Shown: positions 26,733 to 35,743 of the stretch, piece after piece
How positions within the stretch are numbered: position 1 is the first letter of the stretch
Layout: the number at the start of each line of letters is the position of its first letter
Source of the DNA: Streptomyces sp. NA04227
Lineage (GTDB): Bacteria; Actinomycetota; Actinomycetes; Streptomycetales; Streptomycetaceae
Assembly: GCF_013364195.1 (NCBI RefSeq)
Contig: NZ_CP054918.1
Span: 6,623,001 to 6,687,000 of the forward strand
Length of the DNA stretch: 64,000 bases
Reading direction: 5' to 3'
Program-made: the position numbers and the translations under genes
Notes under the pieces: model-generated
Databases searched by the model: none
Told to the model about the DNA's origin: nothing
Seen by the model: the letters and a program-made list of their open reading frames with translations, nothing else

Positions 26733-28667
26733 CTAAGCCGTCACGTGAGCGTTCTCGCCGGACCCGGAGGTCGCGCCGCGGTACCAGTACTCGAGGGTCA
26801 GCACATGCCACAGATGCTTGGAGAAGTCCCGCTGCCCGGCGGCGTCCTCGGCGACCATGCGCGCCAGCGCGTCGCGGCGCAGGAGCCCGGAGTTCACGAG
26901 GACGCCGTCGTTGACCACCTCGCGCACCAGCGGTGCCAGATCCCGGCTCATCCAGGCGCGCAGCGGGGCGCTGAACAGGCCCTTGGGCCGGTACACGATC
27001 TCCCGGGGCAGGACCGAGGCGGCCGCCTCCTTGAGGACGGCCTTGCCCTGCCGTCCGACGATCTTGCGGTCGCCGGGCACCGCGAACGCCGCCTTGACCA
27101 CCTCGACGTCCACGTACGGCACCCGTACCTCGGTCGACGCGGCCATGCTGGAGCGGTCCGTGTACGCGAGGTTCAGGCCCGGCAGGAACATCCGGGCGTC
27201 GCCCAGGCACATGCGGTTGACGAAGTCGTCGAGGTCGTTGTCCTCGTAGATGTCCGCATGCTCACTCAGCACGTCCTCGACCGTCCCGGCCAGGTCCGGG
27301 TCGACAAGGGCGAGCAGTTCGTTCTGGTCGTACATGGTGTAGCTGCGCCGGAACGCGGTCTCCTCCGGCAACTCGGCGAAGGACAGGAACCGCTTGGCGA
27401 AGCGCACCGACCGGTACCCCCTGCGGGCCGTGGCGACCGGCAACCGGTCCACGGCCGCGGACACCCCGCGCCGCAGGGGCCCCGGGACGCGCTGGTAGCG
27501 CAGCGCGAGCAGGTTTGCCAGGTGCTTGCGGTACCCGGCGAAGAGCTCGTCGGCGCCCATCCCCGAGAGCATCACCTTGACCCCGGCCTCCCGGGCCGCC
27601 GAGCAGATCAGGAACGTGTTGATCGCGGCGGGGTCGCCGATCGGCTCGTCCAGGTGGTACGTCATCCGCGGCAGCAGGTCGAGCACGTTCGGGGCGATCT
27701 CGATCTCGTGCAGGTCGACGCCGAACCGCTCGGCCACCTGCCGGGCGTAGCGCAGATCGTCCGGCATCGCCTCGAACTTGGCGTCCTCGGGGCGAAATCC
27801 GATCGTGTACGCGGAGATCCCGGGTTGGTGGCGGGCCGCGAGGGCGGTCAGGTAGCTGGAGTCGAGGCCGCCGGAGAGGAAGGTCGCCACGGGTACGTCG
27901 GAGAGCAGGTGTCGCCGGGTCGACTCCTCGACGATGGCGGCCAGGTCCGGCCGCTCGCCGCTGCGGGCCCGCTCCCGGCCCTCGGCGGCGACGTCCTTCA
28001 GGTGCCAGTAACGGCCGCGCTCCACCCGGCCGTCGGGCCGGAACCTGAGCCAGCTCCCCGGCGGCAGCTTCTCCGCCTCACGGAACGCGCAGCGCGAGTC
28101 CGGCACCCAGTAGTAGAGGAGCGAAGCCACCAGCGCCGCCTCGTCCACCCGCAGCGACTCGCCGGTGGCGGCGGCGAGCGCCTTGAGCTCGGAGGCGAAC
28201 ACCAGGCCCCCGCCGCGCCGGAGCAGGAACAGCGGCTTGATGCCCAACTGGTCCCGGGCGAGCACCAGTTCACCGGTTCGCTCGTCGAAGACCGCGAACG
28301 CGAACATGCCGCGCAGCCGGGTCAGGCAGTCGGTGCCCCAGCGCCGCCAGGCCTCCAGCAGCACCTCGGTGTCGGAGGTACCGCGAAAGCGCACCCCCGC
28401 GGCTGCCAGCTCGGCACGCAGCTCCGGCGCGTTGTACAGCTCGCCGTTGTACGTCAGGGCGAGGCCGCCCGAGACCATGGGCTGGGCGCCGGTCCCGGAC
28501 AGGTCGACGACAGCCAACCGGCGGTGGCCGAGGTGCACTTCGCCGTCACCGGCGGGGTGGCTGTAGTGGCCCGCCCCGTCGGGGCCGCGGTGGGCGAGGG
28601 TCTCGGTGAGCCGGTCGGTCACGATCTTTCCGTCCGGCCATCGGTACGTGCCTGCGATGCCACACAT
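26733..28667 (-). CDS. asnB: Asparagine synthase (glutamine-hydrolysing)-like amidotransferase
   Basis: 644 residues beginning MCGIAG, so Cys2 becomes the N-terminal nucleophile of the glutaminase domain (about 1-185; RRLAVVDLS, YNGELYN, SDTEVLLEAW). The synthetase domain follows with the ATP/PPi loop FLSGGLDSS and later MLSGMGADELFAGY. In surface-sugar loci such enzymes often amidate the carboxyl of a uronic acid (WbpS type) rather than aspartate. The dehydrogenase elsewhere in this operon could supply that acid. The ATG starts 2 bp after the stop of the Wzz-like gene. Confidence 0.92.
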   Translation of the reverse strand: MCGIAGTYRWPDGKIVTDRLTETLAHRGPDGAGHYSHPAGDGEVHLGHRRLAVVDLSGTGAQPMVSGGLALTYNGELYNAPELRAELAAAGVRFRGTSDTEVLLEAWRRWGTDCLTRLRGMFAFAVFDERTGELVLARDQLGIKPLFLLRRGGGLVFASELKALAAATGESLRVDEAALVASLLYYWVPDSRCAFREAEKLPPGSWLRFRPDGRVERGRYWHLKDVAAEGRERARSGERPDLAAIVEESTRRHLLSDVPVATFLSGGLDSSYLTALAARHQPGISAYTIGFRPEDAKFEAMPDDLRYARQVAERFGVDLHEIEIAPNVLDLLPRMTYHLDEPIGDPAAINTFLICSAAREAGVKVMLSGMGADELFAGYRKHLANLLALRYQRVPGPLRRGVSAAVDRLPVATARRGYRSVRFAKRFLSFAELPEETAFRRSYTMYDQNELLALVDPDLAGTVEDVLSEHADIYEDNDLDDFVNRMCLGDARMFLPGLNLAYTDRSSMAASTEVRVPYVDVEVVKAAFAVPGDRKIVGRQGKAVLKEAAASVLPREIVYRPKGLFSAPLRAWMSRDLAPLVREVVNDGVLVNSGLLRRDALARMVAEDAAGQRDFSKHLWHVLTLEYWYRGATSGSGENAHVTA

Positions 28668-28669
28668 CT

Positions 28670-30193
28670 CTACCGCGCCTCCTGGTCGCTGTCCGGGACC
28701 CGTGCGGCCGGAACCGGCGACCGCTCCGTTCGCAGCAGGCCCCTGCCGTTGTGGCGGGCCGGCCGCGGGGCAGGGCCGCGCAGCGCGGTGTGCGGCCCGT
28801 CCCACAGGGTGCCGTCGGTGCGATCACGCGGATCGGGGTCGATCAGCACCACACCGAGCACCGGGATGTCCAGGTCCGCGAGTTGCCGCGCCACGGTGTG
28901 CAGCCATGCGGCGCTGCCGTGCCCGGCACGCACGACGAGCACGGCCTGGCCACCGAGGAACCGGAGGTCGGTCCACGCCGTGCCGGGCCCGACCGAGCCG
29001 ACGCCGAGCCGGCGCACCTCGTGCGGCACGGTCGCGGCGCCCTCGCCGCTGACCACGTCCGGCGCTCCCGGCTGCGGTCGGCGGCCCGCGAGCTGCGGGC
29101 CGGGCAGACCGTCGACGACGACCACCGGCCCCTGGGCCGCCAGTTCTTCGGCGACGTCCAGGGCGATCGTGCTCGCGCTGTGCGCACAGCCCAGTTCCAG
29201 CAGCGACACCGGCTCCGAGGAGCCGCGCACGGTGCGGGCCAGGGTCGTGGTGAGCCTTGCCCGTGCCGCCCGCGTCCGTGGGAGCTGCCACACCGGACGG
29301 CGTGGTACGTGGCGCAGCTCCGCGATGACCGAGGCGCCCAGGTTCGCCGCGACATCCCGGCGCAGCACGGGACGGTCCGCCACCACCGAGCCGACCGCGG
29401 CCACCGCGAGTCCGAGGACCAGCCCGAGGACGAGCCCGATCCCGGCGTTGGTGACAGCGGCCTTGGGCAGGGAGTGGCGCACCGCGCGCGGGGCGTCCAC
29501 GACCTGCGTACCGGCGACGAGCCGGGGCGTACCGACGCGCGCCTCCTCGGCGCGCTGGCCGAAATCGGCGATCCGCGTGGTGAGTTCGGCCCGGCGGGCG
29601 AAGAGCGTCTCCGTTCTCGCCGACTCCTTCGGGCCGCTCCCCGCAGGTCCGTCGCCGATCTCCCCGTTGACCTGGACGAGTTCCTCGCGCATGCGGTCAC
29701 GCTGGTCGAGCAGGGCCTTGGCCTCGGCCTTCGCCCTCTCCCGCATCCGCCTCACATGGTCCGCGACGAACGCGTCGGCCAGCGCCCCGGCCCGAGCCGC
29801 CGCCTCCTGGTCGCTGTCGGCCGTCACATCGATCCGCAGCAGGTTGTTGGTCACGCCGGTGCCCCGGTAGTCCGCCATGAAGTCCTCCGGGTTCTCCCGG
29901 GACTTCAGGGACCGCAGGGCCTCGCTCGCGATCCGTGTGGTCCGCAGCAGCTCGACATCGGTACGGATCAGCGTTCCGGTGTCGTTCGGCTGGTCCTCCT
30001 GATGCGCGACCAGCACCTTGGTCACCGCGGACGGCGACGGCGGCCGCAGAACGGCAACCGCCACGCCCGCCAGCAGGCCGAGCAGCGCCACCAGGCACCA
30101 CAGACGGCGGCGTCTGCGCACCGCCACCACCAGCGCCTGAAGGTCGATCAGTGGAGCCGCGGCCGACGACTGGGATGTCGTGCTCGTCGTCAC
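28670..30193 (-). CDS. Wzz/chain-length-determinant-like protein with degenerate BY-kinase region
   Basis: 507 residues from a GTG with AGGAGG upstream, overlapping the preceding stop (GTGA). It has an N-terminal helix (about 32-49), a periplasmic-type coiled region (about 50-245), a second helix (about 250-275; VLGLVLGLAVAAVGSVVAD), then a cytoplasmic domain. That domain resembles a BY-kinase fold, with GCAHSASTIALDVAEEL where the P-loop belongs and VVVVDGLPG for Walker A', but the P-loop Lys is absent and no Tyr cluster ends the protein. It probably controls chain length without kinase activity. Confidence 0.83.
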   Translation of the reverse strand: MTTSTTSQSSAAAPLIDLQALVVAVRRRRRLWCLVALLGLLAGVAVAVLRPPSPSAVTKVLVAHQEDQPNDTGTLIRTDVELLRTTRIASEALRSLKSRENPEDFMADYRGTGVTNNLLRIDVTADSDQEAAARAGALADAFVADHVRRMRERAKAEAKALLDQRDRMREELVQVNGEIGDGPAGSGPKESARTETLFARRAELTTRIADFGQRAEEARVGTPRLVAGTQVVDAPRAVRHSLPKAAVTNAGIGLVLGLVLGLAVAAVGSVVADRPVLRRDVAANLGASVIAELRHVPRRPVWQLPRTRAARARLTTTLARTVRGSSEPVSLLELGCAHSASTIALDVAEELAAQGPVVVVDGLPGPQLAGRRPQPGAPDVVSGEGAATVPHEVRRLGVGSVGPGTAWTDLRFLGGQAVLVVRAGHGSAAWLHTVARQLADLDIPVLGVVLIDPDPRDRTDGTLWDGPHTALRGPAPRPARHNGRGLLRTERSPVPAARVPDSDQEAR

Positions 30194-31587
30194 CCGGAAC
30201 CTCCTGTTACCCGGCCGCGCACCGCGAGCACCCGGTCGGCGTTCTCCGGAGCCCGCTCCGGACGGGCCAGGACCGTGCCGGCGACGACTACGCCGACGAC
30301 CTCGTGCCTGCCGTCCGCACACGCCTCGGCGATACCGGCGAGTTCCCCGGCGGTCCACAGGCCCGCGCTGAGCACGACCAGGACACCGGACTCGGCGTCG
30401 CGGTCCGGCACCATCGGCCGGGACACCGACACCTCCACCACCCGCAACATGGGATATCCGCTGCTCGAAGAGCTCAGGGAGGGAACGCTCCCGGCCTCTT
30501 CGACGAGCCGCCCGGCGGCCCGGCGGGCGATCTCGTCGCCGTTCGGCACGACGACAAGCAGCCGCCGAGGTGCGCCCAGCTCCTCCCGGAGGCGAGCGCA
30601 CACCCGCCGGTAGCGGATCCGCCTGCTGGCCTCGTCGCCCGAACTCCGCGGGGTCGGCAGGTCCCACCGGGTGTCGACGCCCAACAGCCGGCGGATCCGG
30701 ACCCGCGGGCCACCCCCTTCGGGCCGGTTCGCGGACCGTTCACCGGGCACGTCGACAGTGCCGAGGAGTGCCGAGCCCAGGGCCGCTGCCATCTCCGGTT
30801 CGGTGCGCGGGCGACGGTTGACCCGGGCGGCGGCGAGATGGCCGACGACCGCGAGCACGAAGAACAACAGCGCCCCGGCGACGACGAGTTGCACCCTCGT
30901 CGGCGGCGCCTCGCCCGTCGGCCTGGCCGCAGGGCCCATGACGACCAGGCCCGCCCTGCCGGTCGCCCCCTCGGCCTCATCCAGCTTCTTTACGGCCTCC
31001 TGCAGTGTGGTGCGCAGCTTTTCGAGCTCGGTGCGGGCCTGCACGCTCTCCACGCTCCGCCCCGGATCGGTCGCATTGGCCAGGTCGGTGATGCGGCGGT
31101 TGGTCTCCGCCACCCGCTTCCGCAGCGCCTCGGGCGCCGTGGCCGCGTCGGAGCCTGCTCCTTCGCCCGCGAGCCGCGCGGCGAAGGTGACGAATTCCCG
31201 CGCCACCCGGTCGGAGAGCCGCTGCGCGCGCTCCGGGCTGCCGGCCGTACCCGAGATCTTGATGATGTTCCCGTCGGCGGCCTTGGCGCCCACCCGATCC
31301 CGCAACTCTTCGCCGCTGACGCCCTTCCCGAGCGTGGCAGCCGCCCGGTCGAGCACCGACGAACTGGTCGCGATCTCCGTCTGGGTCAGCAGCTCGCGCT
31401 CTTCCCACTGCCCCGGCAGCAGTACCGACACCGAGGCCGTGTAACGCGGCGGGAACAGCACCGAGATGCCGTACCCGACGAGCGCGCCCACTACGGCGAC
31501 GACGGCGAGCAGCCGCAGGCGCCCACGGAGAATCCGCCCGATGGTGACCAGGCGTATCGTGTCCTCGCTCAACCGCGCGGCCTCCAC
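30190..31587 (-). CDS. Wzz/chain-length-determinant-like protein
   Basis: 465 residues from GTG, overlapping the end of the glycosyltransferase gene by 19 bp. Topology: short N-terminal cytoplasmic part, helix about 28-48 (LLAVVAVVGALVGYGISVLF), extracytoplasmic domain with coiled-coil character, helix about 225-248, and a cytoplasmic C-terminal domain whose would-be P-loop reads VVVPNGDEIARRAAG, again not a functional Walker A. It is the first of two adjacent Wzz-like genes and may form a hetero-oligomer with the next. Residues about 369-380 (LSSSSSGYPM) come from an interspersed DNA element. Confidence 0.83.
   Translation of the reverse strand: MEAARLSEDTIRLVTIGRILRGRLRLLAVVAVVGALVGYGISVLFPPRYTASVSVLLPGQWEERELLTQTEIATSSSVLDRAAATLGKGVSGEELRDRVGAKAADGNIIKISGTAGSPERAQRLSDRVAREFVTFAARLAGEGAGSDAATAPEALRKRVAETNRRITDLANATDPGRSVESVQARTELEKLRTTLQEAVKKLDEAEGATGRAGLVVMGPAARPTGEAPPTRVQLVVAGALLFFVLAVVGHLAAARVNRRPRTEPEMAAALGSALLGTVDVPGERSANRPEGGGPRVRIRRLLGVDTRWDLPTPRSSGDEASRRIRYRRVCARLREELGAPRRLLVVVPNGDEIARRAAGRLVEEAGSVPSLSSSSSGYPMLRVVEVSVSRPMVPDRDAESGVLVVLSAGLWTAGELAGIAEACADGRHEVVGVVVAGTVLARPERAPENADRVLAVRGRVTGGSG
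30448..30483 (+). repeat. Interspersed 36-bp element, copy 2
   Basis: It matches copy 1 (15561-15596) at 30 of 36 positions, with the identical core CTGCTCGAAGAGCT. It lies in frame within the cytoplasmic domain of the first Wzz-like protein. Confidence 0.8.
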
Positions 31588-32834
31588 CCTGTGCGAACCC
31601 GGCCGCCCGGCGGCACCGGGGTCCGGTCACGGCAGGCCGCGGCGTAGGCGGCGAGCAGCGAGGCCTGCGAGTTCCGCCAGGAAAGCTGCCCGCTGATCCG
31701 CTCCTGGCCGATCTTGCCCATCCGGGCGCGCTGCTCCGGATCGTCCATGAGCTGTGCGATGAGCCCGGCGAACTCGGCCTCGTCGTTGGCGGGCGCGTAG
31801 ACGGCGGCGTCACCGGCGGAGACTCGCGCCTCCCGAAGGTCGAAGGAGACGATCGGCCGGCCCATCGCCATGTACTCAAGGACCTTGTTCATGGTCGACA
31901 CGTCGTTGAGCGGATTGCGCGGGTCGGGGGAGAGGCACACGTCCGCGGTGGACAGGTAGCGCACCAGGTCGGCGTCCGGAACGCGCCCGGTGAACTGCAC
32001 CTGCTCGGACAGGCCGAGCCGCCGGGACAGCTCCACCATCGCGTCGAAGGCGTCGCCCGCGCCGACGAACACCGCATGCCAGTCCGTCCGCCCGAGCTCG
32101 TCGCGCAGCCTGGCAAGGGCCCGCAAGGCGTAGTCGACGCCGTCCTGAGGGCCCATGACGCCCAGGTAGCACAGCAGATGAGGCTTGCCGCGCTTCAACT
32201 CCGGCTCGGGCGGCACCGGTTGGAACCGGTCGACCGCGGGTGCGCTGCGCACCACGAAAACGTCCTGAGGCCGCCGGCCGCCGCGGCGCACCGCGACGTC
32301 CCGGTAACTCTCGTTCGTGGCGAGCACGATGTCCGCGGCCCGGTAGGTCAGCCGTTCCAGCGCGCACACGGCGCGGTAGAGCAGGTCCTCGCCGCGGCCG
32401 AACCGGGACAGGTACAGCTCGGGTACCAGGTCGTGCTGGTCGAAGACGAACCGCGCGCCGCGCCGCTTCAGCCACAGTGCCGGCAGGAACAGCAGGTCGG
32501 GCGGGTTGCAGGCGTGGACCACGTCGACCGGTCCGACCTTGCGGGCCAGCCGGGCCGTGTGCCACAACGCCGTTCCGTACTCCCGCAGATAGCCGGCCGG
32601 TCCGCCGGTGGCCGCGCGCAACGGGTAGCGGTGGATCCGCACCCCGTCGATCACCGTCTCCGGCTCCGTGTCCCGCTTCTCGCCCCGGGGACAGATGACG
32701 TCCACCGTCCAGCCCGCGTCGCGCAGCGTCGTGCACTCCTGCCACACCCGCCGGTCGAAGGGCACCGACAGGTTCTCCACCAGGATCAGCGCGCGCCGGT
32801 CCGGCCGGTCGCCGCTGATTGCGTCACCAAGCAA
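31569..32834 (-). CDS. Family 4 glycosyltransferase
   Basis: 421 residues. GT-B features: ILVENLSVPFDRRVWQECT at the N-terminus (typical of WcaI/fucosyl-type GT4 proteins), DVVHACNPPDLLFLPA, and the donor site CLSPDPRNPLNDVSTMNKVLEYMAMGRP. The best available start is a TTG at 32834 overlapping the dehydrogenase stop by 11 bp; no in-frame ATG or GTG lies before the conserved core, so the start is uncertain by some residues. It likely adds an early sugar after the priming transferase. Confidence 0.9.
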   Translation of the reverse strand: MLGDAISGDRPDRRALILVENLSVPFDRRVWQECTTLRDAGWTVDVICPRGEKRDTEPETVIDGVRIHRYPLRAATGGPAGYLREYGTALWHTARLARKVGPVDVVHACNPPDLLFLPALWLKRRGARFVFDQHDLVPELYLSRFGRGEDLLYRAVCALERLTYRAADIVLATNESYRDVAVRRGGRRPQDVFVVRSAPAVDRFQPVPPEPELKRGKPHLLCYLGVMGPQDGVDYALRALARLRDELGRTDWHAVFVGAGDAFDAMVELSRRLGLSEQVQFTGRVPDADLVRYLSTADVCLSPDPRNPLNDVSTMNKVLEYMAMGRPIVSFDLREARVSAGDAAVYAPANDEAEFAGLIAQLMDDPEQRARMGKIGQERISGQLSWRNSQASLLAAYAAACRDRTPVPPGGRVRTGWRPRG

Positions 32835-34140
32835 GGCCCACGTACCCCGGTTCGGCCCGGCGCGCGTCGGCGTCGGGAAGGTGGATGAGGTCGACGATCA
32901 CCGGGCCGTCGCCATGCGGCAGCGCCGACAGCACGGCTGGGTCCCTGGTCCCGACCAGGCACACCTCGGCGTGCTGGAGCACCTCGTCGACGGAGTCCGC
33001 GAGCAGTTCGGCGAGGTGCGGCAGCCGGGTCTCGATGTACTCGCGGTTCGCGCCGATCAGCCGGGAGAGGCTCACGTTCGCGTCGTGGATCCGCAGGTCG
33101 TAGCCCTTGCCGAAGAGTGTCTCCGCCAGCGCGACGAGCGGACTCTCGCGAAGGTCGTCGGTGCCGGGCTTGAACGACAGCCCGAACAGGCTCACCCGGC
33201 GCTTGCCGGTGCGCTCGACCAGCTCCACCGCGCGTTGCAGATGTGCGGAGTTGGAGGGCAGCACGTGGGCGAGGATGGGCACCGAGACGTCGGCCCGCTG
33301 CGCCGCGTGGACCAGGCTGCGCAGGTCCTTGGGCAGGCAGGAGCCACCGAAGGCGAAGCCGGGCCGCAGGTAGGCGGGGCTGATGTTCAGCTTGCGGTCG
33401 GCCAGGAACACGTCCATGACCTGGTGCGAGTCCACCCCGAGCGCCCGGTACACCGCACCCAGCTCGTTCGCGAAGCCGATCTTGAGGCCGTGGAACGCGT
33501 TGTCCGCGTACTTGATCGCCTCGGCCGTCGGCACCGGCACCCGGAACACCTCGCCGGGCAGGCCGTCGTACAGTGCCGCCACCGCGTCGCCGCTCGCCGC
33601 ATCGAGCTCGCCGATGACGGTCTTGGGCGGGTCGAAGAAGTCCCGCACACTGGTGCCCTCGCGCAGGAACTCCGGGTTGACCGCGACGCCCAGGTCCACC
33701 CCGGCCGTGCCGCCGACGTACTTCTCCAGGATCGGTACCAGCAGGTTCAGGCAGGTGCCCGGGAGCATGGTGCTGCGGAACACGACGGTCTGCCGCCCGC
33801 CCCGCTCGGCCAGCGCCGCGCCTATCTGCTCGGTGACCCGCTCCAGATACGTGGTGCACAGGCTGCCGTTGGGCTCCGACGGCGTGCCCACGCAGACCAG
33901 TGATATCTCGCTGTCCTTGATCGCCTCGCGGACGTCGGCGGTGGCGCGTAACGCTCCGGTCCGCACCACCTCGGCGATGAGCTCGCCGATCCGTTCCTCG
34001 ACCACCGGGGCTTTGCCGTCGTTGACCAGGTCGACCTTGACCTGGTTCACGTCCACCCCGATGACCTCGTGCCCCATGCTGGCCAGGCACGCGGCCGATA
34101 CACAGCCCACGTAGCCGAGCCCGAAAACGCTGACCTTCAT
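32824..34140 (-). CDS. UDP-glucose/GDP-mannose 6-dehydrogenase family protein
   Basis: 438 residues, ATG with GGAGGGG upstream. Domains in order are the NAD Rossmann fold (VSVFGLGYVGCV, MGHEVIGVDVN), a central helical domain (KYADNAFHGLKIGFANELG) with the catalytic Cys in FAFGGSCLPKDLRSL, and a C-terminal domain (SLFGLSFKPGTDDLRESP). It oxidises a nucleotide-sugar C6 alcohol to a uronate. The phrase GGSCLPKD and general spacing resemble AlgD-type GDP-mannose dehydrogenases, but the hexose is not certain. Leu64 is encoded by TTA (33949-33951), a codon read only by the bldA tRNA in Streptomyces. Confidence 0.92.
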   Translation of the reverse strand: MKVSVFGLGYVGCVSAACLASMGHEVIGVDVNQVKVDLVNDGKAPVVEERIGELIAEVVRTGALRATADVREAIKDSEISLVCVGTPSEPNGSLCTTYLERVTEQIGAALAERGGRQTVVFRSTMLPGTCLNLLVPILEKYVGGTAGVDLGVAVNPEFLREGTSVRDFFDPPKTVIGELDAASGDAVAALYDGLPGEVFRVPVPTAEAIKYADNAFHGLKIGFANELGAVYRALGVDSHQVMDVFLADRKLNISPAYLRPGFAFGGSCLPKDLRSLVHAAQRADVSVPILAHVLPSNSAHLQRAVELVERTGKRRVSLFGLSFKPGTDDLRESPLVALAETLFGKGYDLRIHDANVSLSRLIGANREYIETRLPHLAELLADSVDEVLQHAEVCLVGTRDPAVLSALPHGDGPVIVDLIHLPDADARRAEPGYVGLAW

Positions 34141-34222
34141 GCCCCGTTCCCCTCCCCAGGCAGGCCCTTGTGGCCTGCGATCCGCGCGCCTTCCGGCCGG
34201 TTGAGCCGCAGCCCCCCGCGCA

Positions 34223-35743
34223 TCAGTAGGCCCCCTTGCCGTGGAGCACCGCCCGCAGCGTCTTCCACAAGATCACCGCGTCCAGGGCGAGCGACCAGTC
34301 CTCCACGTACCGCAGGTCGAGCCGGACCGCCTCCTCCCACGGCAGGTCGCTGCGCCCGCTGATCTGCCACAGGCCCGTGAGCCCCGGCTTGACCAGCAGC
34401 CGCCGCCGGATGTCCGGGCCGTACGCGGCGGACTCCTCCGGCAGCGGAGGCCGCGGGCCGACGAGCGACATCGATCCGGTGAGTACGTTGAAGAGCTGCG
34501 GGAGTTCGTCGATCGAGTACCGGCGCAGCACCGCGCCCACCCGGGTCACCCGCGGATCCCGGCGGAGCTTGAACAGCAGGCCTGCGCCCTCGTTGCGGTC
34601 GGCCAGTGCGGCACGTGCCCGGTCGGCCCCGGCGACCATGGTGCGGAACTTGAGAATGGTGAACTCGCGGCAGTCCTTGCCCACTCTGCGCTGGCGGTAG
34701 AACGCCCCGCCCCGGCTGTCCACCAGCACGAGCAGCCCGACGAGCACCATCAGCGGCGCGAACAGCATCAGCAGGATCGCCGCGCCCATCCGGTCGACGA
34801 CCGCTTTGATCACCCGGCGCGCCCCGGTGAAGGCCGGCATGCTGACCCGCAGCAGCGGGATCCCGAGCACCGCGTCGACGTGCAGCCGCGGGCCGGCCAC
34901 CTCCATCAGTACGGGGGCCACGACCATCTCGGCATCGCTGCCTTCGAGGTTCCAGGCCAGCCGCTGCAACCGCTCCGGCGACCAGTGCGGGTCCGGTGTG
35001 ACCGCGACGACACGGTAGCCGTCGCGATGGACATGGCCCGCGACGTCCGTCAGCCGGCCGACGACCGGCACTCCGTCCAGTTGGTCACCGTCGAGTCCGT
35101 GACCGTCCGTCGTGCACACCGCGTCCACCCGCCAGCCGAGATGCGGGAACTTGCGGGTCCGAGTGATCAGATCGCACACGGTGGCCGGGCTCCCGGCAGC
35201 GAGCACCGGTCTCAGACACCGTCCTTCGTTGCGCTGTTTGTGCAGCCCGAGGCGGAGCAGATACCGCGCGGTCATGGTGACGAGCGCGATCGCGGGGATC
35301 GCGACGAATATCCAGAGCTTGATGTTGCGCGAGGTGAGGGCGATCCCGCCGAGCGCCAGGACGACGGTCGCCGTGAACAGCGCGCGTCCGAGCCGACGGA
35401 ACTCCTCGGCGCCCTGGCCGAGTACGGCCGGAGCCCACGACCGGCCCACCGCGAGCGCTCCCAGCACGAGCAGTTCGGTACCGAAGGCGAGAATGCCCCA
35501 CTTCTCGTGCCAGTTGGCCGCGTCCCGCGCCCCGAAGAAGTTGCCGATCGCCGCCACCACCAAGGCGGTGGCCAAGGTGTCGCTGGCGATCACGGCACGG
35601 CGGTACCGCTGCTCCCAGTCGTTCACCGGCCGGTTGATTGCCCCCTTCGCCGGACGCCCGCGCGTCGACGGAAAGGGGCCCACTAATTCCCCCTGGCGTA
35701 CAGACCCCCCGGTCCCCAGTGGTTCGACGTGCTCGCCCAGCAC
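34223..35743 (-). CDS. Polyprenyl glycosylphosphotransferase (priming enzyme)
   Basis: 506 residues from the GTG at 35743, which has GGGGGGAGGA just upstream; the long in-frame extension above it has no family similarity. Four N-terminal membrane helices (about 45-145) precede a CoA-binding-like Rossmann region (about 165-270). A fifth helix (VVDRMGAAILLMLFAPLMVLV) then leads to the catalytic domain with FTILKFRTMVAGAD, RYSIDELPQLFNVLTG, MSLVGPRPPLPEE and LLVKPGLTGLWQISGRS. It transfers a sugar-1-phosphate to undecaprenyl phosphate and so starts repeat-unit assembly. It is the first gene of the 21-gene minus-strand operon. Confidence 0.94.
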   Translation of the reverse strand: MLGEHVEPLGTGGSVRQGELVGPFPSTRGRPAKGAINRPVNDWEQRYRRAVIASDTLATALVVAAIGNFFGARDAANWHEKWGILAFGTELLVLGALAVGRSWAPAVLGQGAEEFRRLGRALFTATVVLALGGIALTSRNIKLWIFVAIPAIALVTMTARYLLRLGLHKQRNEGRCLRPVLAAGSPATVCDLITRTRKFPHLGWRVDAVCTTDGHGLDGDQLDGVPVVGRLTDVAGHVHRDGYRVVAVTPDPHWSPERLQRLAWNLEGSDAEMVVAPVLMEVAGPRLHVDAVLGIPLLRVSMPAFTGARRVIKAVVDRMGAAILLMLFAPLMVLVGLLVLVDSRGGAFYRQRRVGKDCREFTILKFRTMVAGADRARAALADRNEGAGLLFKLRRDPRVTRVGAVLRRYSIDELPQLFNVLTGSMSLVGPRPPLPEESAAYGPDIRRRLLVKPGLTGLWQISGRSDLPWEEAVRLDLRYVEDWSLALDAVILWKTLRAVLHGKGAY

